NCBI GenBank assembly: GCA_019117485.1
Contig: DWZQ01000047.1
Span: 1-43,438 of the forward strand
Source of the DNA: Candidatus Agathobaculum intestinipullorum
GTDB lineage: Bacteria > Bacillota > Clostridia > Oscillospirales > Butyricicoccaceae
Direction of reading: 5' to 3'
Length of the DNA: 43,438 bases
The notes beneath the pieces are model-generated. The model had not been told where the DNA came from, ran no database searches, and was given only the letters and a program-made list of their open reading frames with translations. Shown piece by piece: positions 40,234 to 43,438 of the stretch. The position numbers were made by a program, and so were the translations under genes. Each line of letters starts with the position of its first letter. The first letter of the stretch is position 1.

Positions 40234-40641
40234 TTATGCGGAAAAATTGCCGGCGATCACGCCGAACAGCTCGTTGATACGGTCGTACCGGCCTTTGAGG
40301 TACAGCCAGCCAAACAGCGCTTCCAGCGCGGTCGCGTAGGCGTACTCGGCCGTCGAGGCGCTCTTGGGCACGCTTTTGGGTTTGGCGTTCCGGCCGTGGC
40401 GGTAGACCTCCTGCTCAGCTTCATCCAGCAGGGGCAGGATGCGCTGCACGGCTTCGGCCTGCGCAGGGGCGCAGACCAGCTGGGTCGTGCGGCGGTGCAG
40501 GTTTTTGGCGGTCTGCATGCCGCCGCAAGCCAGATAGGACCGCACCAGCACTTCATAAACCGCATCGCCCACATGGGCGAGCGCGAGGCTCGACATGCGG
40601 GCGATGGCAGCGTCATCCAATATAGGATGCAGATAATCCAT
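40234..40641 (-). CDS. mrnC: Mini-ribonuclease III
   Basis: 135 residues, a lone RNase III catalytic domain without a double-strand RNA-binding domain, as in MrnC. LALAHVGDAVYEVLVR carries the conserved Asp of the catalytic motif and ATALEALFGWLYL carries the catalytic Glu. In Bacillus it matures 23S rRNA. Its ATG shares a base with the rnfB stop codon (TAATG) and GAGGAC lies about 8 bases ahead, within rnfB, so it is translationally coupled to the Rnf operon, whereas elsewhere it commonly neighbours cysS and tRNA-modification genes. Confidence 0.92.
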   Translation of the reverse strand: MDYLHPILDDAAIARMSSLALAHVGDAVYEVLVRSYLACGGMQTAKNLHRRTTQLVCAPAQAEAVQRILPLLDEAEQEVYRHGRNAKPKSVPKSASTAEYAYATALEALFGWLYLKGRYDRINELFGVIAGNFSA

Positions 40642-41555
40642 TACTTGTCCTCAGCGGCAGGAGCAGCTTCCGCAGCAGCGGCCTTTTCCGCCTCGGCCTT
40701 CGCCTTGGCAGCAGCTGCCTGCTTTGCCTGCATCTCCTTGAACTTTGCCTTTTCCTCTTCGGTCGGGACAGGCTCAATGCAGCCCTTCGGGCAGGCCTTG
40801 GCGCACATCTTGCAGTTCTTGCACTTGTCGTAGTCGATCTTGGCAACCCCGTCGACCACATGGATGGCGTCGAACTTACAGGTCTTTTCGCACATCTTGC
40901 AGCCGATGCAGCCGTTCGAGCAGACCTTCATGACCTCGGGGCCCTTATCCTTGTTGACACAGTTGACGTGTACCTTCTTGGACTCGGGCACCAGATTGAT
41001 CAGCTTCTTCGGGCAGGCCGCGACGCACTTGCCGCAGGCCACGCACTTGTCGGTGTCGACCTTGGCCACGCCGTCGACAATGTGGATGGCGTCAAACGCA
41101 CACGCCTTGACGCACGAGCCGAGGCCCATGCAGCCGTAAGCGCAGGCCTTGGGGCCGTTCGCCACGCGCAGCGCGGCGGTGCAGTCCTGCAAGCCTTCAT
41201 ACTTGGCCTTGTCGACCGCGTTGCAGCCGCCGTTGCAGTAAACGTGCGCAACCTTGCGCTCACCTGCCTCGACCGCGACGCCCATGACCGCGGCGATTTT
41301 TTCCGCCGCCGCCGCGCCGCCAACCGGGCAGCCGTTGACCGGCGCCTTGCCCTCTACGATCGCAGCAGCCAGACCGTCGCAGCCCGGGAAGCCGCAGCCG
41401 CCGCAGTTCGCGCCCGGCAGGCACTCACGCACGAGCGGCACGCGCTCGTCGACCTCGACCGCGAACACCTTGGCCGCAATGCCCAGCAGGATGGCGAACA
41501 CCACACCCATGATGAACAGTACCGCGACCGCGGAGATGATATTTTGCATATCCAT
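40641..41555 (-). CDS. rnfB: Rnf complex subunit RnfB (ferredoxin-like)
   Basis: 304 residues. An N-terminal membrane helix (about 7-28) is followed by a four-Cys Fe-S site in CLPGANCGGCGFPGCDGLA, then a Cys-rich middle (YCNGGC, CAYGCMGLGSC) and ferredoxin-type clusters (CVACGKCVAACPKKL, CIGCKMCEKTC, CKNCKMCAKACPKGC). The last 40 residues are a low-complexity Ala/Lys/Glu tail. RnfB accepts electrons from reduced ferredoxin and passes them through the complex to NAD+ while ions are pumped out. Order rnfG-E-A-B matches other Clostridia. GGGGGA lies about 14 bases before the first ATG; a second ATG two codons on is possible. Confidence 0.95.
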   Translation of the reverse strand: MDMQNIISAVAVLFIMGVVFAILLGIAAKVFAVEVDERVPLVRECLPGANCGGCGFPGCDGLAAAIVEGKAPVNGCPVGGAAAAEKIAAVMGVAVEAGERKVAHVYCNGGCNAVDKAKYEGLQDCTAALRVANGPKACAYGCMGLGSCVKACAFDAIHIVDGVAKVDTDKCVACGKCVAACPKKLINLVPESKKVHVNCVNKDKGPEVMKVCSNGCIGCKMCEKTCKFDAIHVVDGVAKIDYDKCKNCKMCAKACPKGCIEPVPTEEEKAKFKEMQAKQAAAAKAKAEAEKAAAAEAAPAAEDK

Positions 41556-41575
41556 TTCTTATCTTTCCCCCTTGC

Positions 41576-42190
41576 TTACCAGATCGACAGGCCGGAGAAG
41601 CCCATGAACGACATCGCGAGCAGCGCCGCGGAAACCAGCGCGATCGGGAAGCCTTCAAAGCACTTGGGGCACTTTGCCGTTGCGTCCAGACGCTCACGGA
41701 TGGAGGCGAACAGCACGATCGCCAGCGTATAGCCCACGCCGGCACACACGCCGTACACCATCGAGCCGATGAACGAATAGCCGTTGTCAATGTTGGAGAT
41801 CGCAGCGCCCAGAACCGCACAGTTGGTGGTGATCAGCGGCAGGAAGATGCCGAGCGCGGAATACAGCGCGGGCATCGCCTTTTTCATGAACATCTCAACG
41901 AACTGTACGAGCGTTGCGATAACCAGGATGAACGCGATGGTCTGCATGTAGTCCAGACCGAGCGGGTCGAGGATGAAGTACCAGACCGCCCACGAAACGG
42001 CGCTGGCCAGCGCCATAACGAAGATAACCGCCATGCCCATGCCGATGGCCGTGTCGGTCTTTTTGGATACGCCGAAGAACGAGCAGCAGCCGAGGAACTG
42101 GACAAGGATGTAGTTGTTGACCAGAACCGCTGCCACGGCAAGCGACAGGACTTCGGTCAGGCCCATTGCATCAGGAAAATTGAAAGCCAT
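41576..42190 (-). CDS. rnfA: Rnf complex membrane subunit RnfA
   Basis: 204 residues with six membrane spans. VNNYILVQFLGCCSFFGVSKK near the N-terminus and PLITTNCAVLGAAI carry the two conserved Cys that bind the intramembrane [2Fe-2S] cluster shared with RnfE. It starts immediately after the rnfE stop codon with no gap, and rnfB follows 20 bases later. GGAGGACAAGTAA precedes the ATG. Confidence 0.96.
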   Translation of the reverse strand: MAFNFPDAMGLTEVLSLAVAAVLVNNYILVQFLGCCSFFGVSKKTDTAIGMGMAVIFVMALASAVSWAVWYFILDPLGLDYMQTIAFILVIATLVQFVEMFMKKAMPALYSALGIFLPLITTNCAVLGAAISNIDNGYSFIGSMVYGVCAGVGYTLAIVLFASIRERLDATAKCPKCFEGFPIALVSAALLAMSFMGFSGLSIW

Positions 42191-42838
42191 TTACTTGTCC
42201 TCCTTTCCAGCCATGATCTTCTGGATGGCCGCGAAGATGAAACCCATCATCAGGAAGCCACCGGCCGGCAGGATCATCATAACCGCCGGGTTGGCGCTCA
42301 GGCCGGGGATGGCGAAGCCTTCCGCCGGGATGAAGCTCAGGAACGGCAGCAGGGTGGACAGGCCGGAGAACACCGTGCCCGCGCCCAGCAGCTCGCGCAA
42401 AAAGCCCATCAGGACGAGCGCGAAGGTGAAGCCCAGACCCATGCATACGCCGTCCAGCGCGGAGGGCAGCACCTTGTTTTTGGACGCATACGCCTCGGCA
42501 CGGCCGAGGATGATGCAGTTAACAACGATCAGCGGCAGGAACAGGCCGAGGGATGCCGCCAGCGACGGTACGAACGCCTGCAATGCCAGGTCGATCATGG
42601 TAACGAAAGTCGCAATGATCGTGATGAACGCTGCGATACGGATCTTATCCGGGATAAACTTACGCAAGGCGGAGATAACGACGTTCGAGCAGATCAGTAC
42701 GATCGTCGCCGCCACGCCCATGCCGATGCCGTTGGACAGCGAGGTCGTCGTTGCCAGCGCGGGGCACAGGCCGATAGTCTGCATGAAAATCGGGTTGTCG
42801 AGGATGACGCCCGCTTTCAGCTGTTCAGAAAATTTCAT
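42191..42838 (-). CDS. rnfE: Rnf complex membrane subunit RnfE
   Basis: 215 residues with six membrane spans, homologous to RnfA but inverted in the membrane. NPIFMQTIGLCPALATTTSL and PLIVVNCIILGRAEA carry the Cys residues for the cluster shared with RnfA. AGGAGGAC lies 8 bases before the ATG. It sits 15 bases after rnfG and abuts rnfA. Confidence 0.96.
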   Translation of the reverse strand: MKFSEQLKAGVILDNPIFMQTIGLCPALATTTSLSNGIGMGVAATIVLICSNVVISALRKFIPDKIRIAAFITIIATFVTMIDLALQAFVPSLAASLGLFLPLIVVNCIILGRAEAYASKNKVLPSALDGVCMGLGFTFALVLMGFLRELLGAGTVFSGLSTLLPFLSFIPAEGFAIPGLSANPAVMMILPAGGFLMMGFIFAAIQKIMAGKEDK

Positions 42839-42853
42839 GTTGGCTGTCCTCCT

Positions 42854-43438
42854 TTAACCCAGGCTGGCGACACAGTTTGCCGCCGTGTTGACGCCCAGCG
42901 TAACCGCACGCGAGGTGATCGTCGCGCCGGTGATCGAGTTGATCGTGCCGCCGTCCTTGGTGACCGCGAGGCTGCCGTCCGCCGGCTGGCCGACATACTG
43001 GCCGATCCACGCCGCGTCGCTCTGCGCCTTAGCGCCAAGGCCCGGGGTCTCGCCGTGCGAGGTGACCTGCGCACCGGCGACCGTGCCGTCCGCGTTGATG
43101 CCGACGATCAGCGTCAGCGCGCCGCCGAAGCCCTTCGGGTTAACCTCGACGCAGTAGCCGATGGTCTGGCCGCCGGCCTGCGCTTCATATACGCCCGAGA
43201 TGACCGGCTGGTTCTTATCGGCCGGAGCCGTCCAGTCCGCAGAAACTTCAACGTCGGCAAAGCTCTCTGCTTCAGGCAGGATGACGCTCATGGCCGCGTT
43301 GCGGGTTTCGACCGCGTTCTGCGCGATCTTGTCCTTGGTGATGCCGTTGATCACGCCCAGAAGCAGGGCACATACAAAGGTGATCAGGCCCAGTACGACG
43401 ACCAGCATCAGGATGCCGCCGCCCTTTTTGCTGCTATC
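42854..43438 (-). CDS. rnfG: Rnf complex flavin subunit RnfG (5' end beyond the window)
   Basis: The reading frame is open to the right edge; the last visible codons give DSSKKGGGILMLVVVLGL, so the true start lies outside and the methionine at 43408 is internal. One membrane span (about 16-32 residues from the visible end) is followed by the extracytoplasmic FMN domain. SITGATITSRAV near the C-terminus is the S/T-GAT-x-T motif whose threonine carries covalent FMN by a phosphoester bond. rnfD and rnfC should lie just upstream, outside the window. Confidence 0.94.
   Translation of the reverse strand, partial: DSSKKGGGILMLVVVLGLITFVCALLLGVINGITKDKIAQNAVETRNAAMSVILPEAESFADVEVSADWTAPADKNQPVISGVYEAQAGGQTIGYCVEVNPKGFGGALTLIVGINADGTVAGAQVTSHGETPGLGAKAQSDAAWIGQYVGQPADGSLAVTKDGGTINSITGATITSRAVTLGVNTAANCVASLG

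Overview
The window reads as chromosome of an anaerobic, spore-forming, butyrate-type member of the Clostridia with a GC-rich genome (Oscillospirales/Butyricicoccaceae-like; this placement is inference). The evidence is a bcd-etfB-etfA set at the left edge, an Rnf operon at the right edge, a superoxide reductase, class 1B dihydroorotate dehydrogenase (pyrK-pyrD), SleC-like spore cortex proteins, a TTG/GTG-tolerant start pattern with strong AGGAGG ribosome sites, and sigma-A promoters close to TTGACA-N16..18-TATAAT. Bcd/Etf and Rnf normally work together: Bcd-Etf reduces crotonyl-CoA and ferredoxin with NADH, and Rnf re-oxidises ferredoxin while pumping ions.

Layout. 1-2223: etfA (partial), etfB, bcd on the minus strand from one consensus promoter. 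2433-6738: asparagine synthetase followed by a three-gene SleC-like block (pre/pro-like domain, SpoIID plus three peptidoglycan-binding domains, two more peptidoglycan-binding domains). 6740-6950: a stack of palindromes between two copies of a terminator hairpin. 6962-10287: a PrsA-like foldase, a UDP-sugar dehydrogenase and divergent cysE. 10412-12411: tRNA-Leu, then an AT-richer segment holding a 43-residue membrane peptide and a Cache-GGDEF diguanylate cyclase, closed by a decayed 3' half of a tRNA-Leu; it looks like a tRNA-targeted mini-island. 12584-18184: a barstar-like gene and a small membrane protein, divergent from blaI and a 1427-residue BlaR1-like receptor protease. 18224-19688: a promoter, a yybP-ykoY-type (Mn2+) riboswitch with terminator, an OadB-like membrane protein and a 42-residue OadG-like peptide. 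19751-22851: tRNA-Val, pyrK, pyrD and a histidine phosphatase-GNAT fusion. 23056-28944: a secreted SecD-like/SLH/L,D-transpeptidase protein, a zinc-ribbon TPR membrane protein and citrate synthase. 29014-32151: superoxide reductase, dCMP deaminase, an orphan ABC ATPase, and a queuosine-salvage-like pair (YhhQ-type transporter and radical SAM protein) behind a palindrome-rich leader. 32520-37065: three transporters (AGCS, NhaC, MATE). 37122-43438: secA, a third palindrome cluster, Mini-RNase III, and rnfB, A, E, G (partial).

Most interesting points: (1) a manganese-type riboswitch with a textbook terminator switch placed in front of an OadB-like protein that has no decarboxylase alpha subunit nearby; (2) three intergenic clusters of tandem perfect palindromes that share loop and stem modules, one lying inside a promoter-to-terminator leader; (3) the tRNA-Leu-bounded cyclase island with a coupled membrane micropeptide; (4) unusual domain fusions (SecD-P1-like + SLH + YkuD; BlaR1 with a roughly 1080-residue ectodomain). 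No CRISPR array, prophage or transposase was seen. All family assignments were made by reading the sequence, without database searches.
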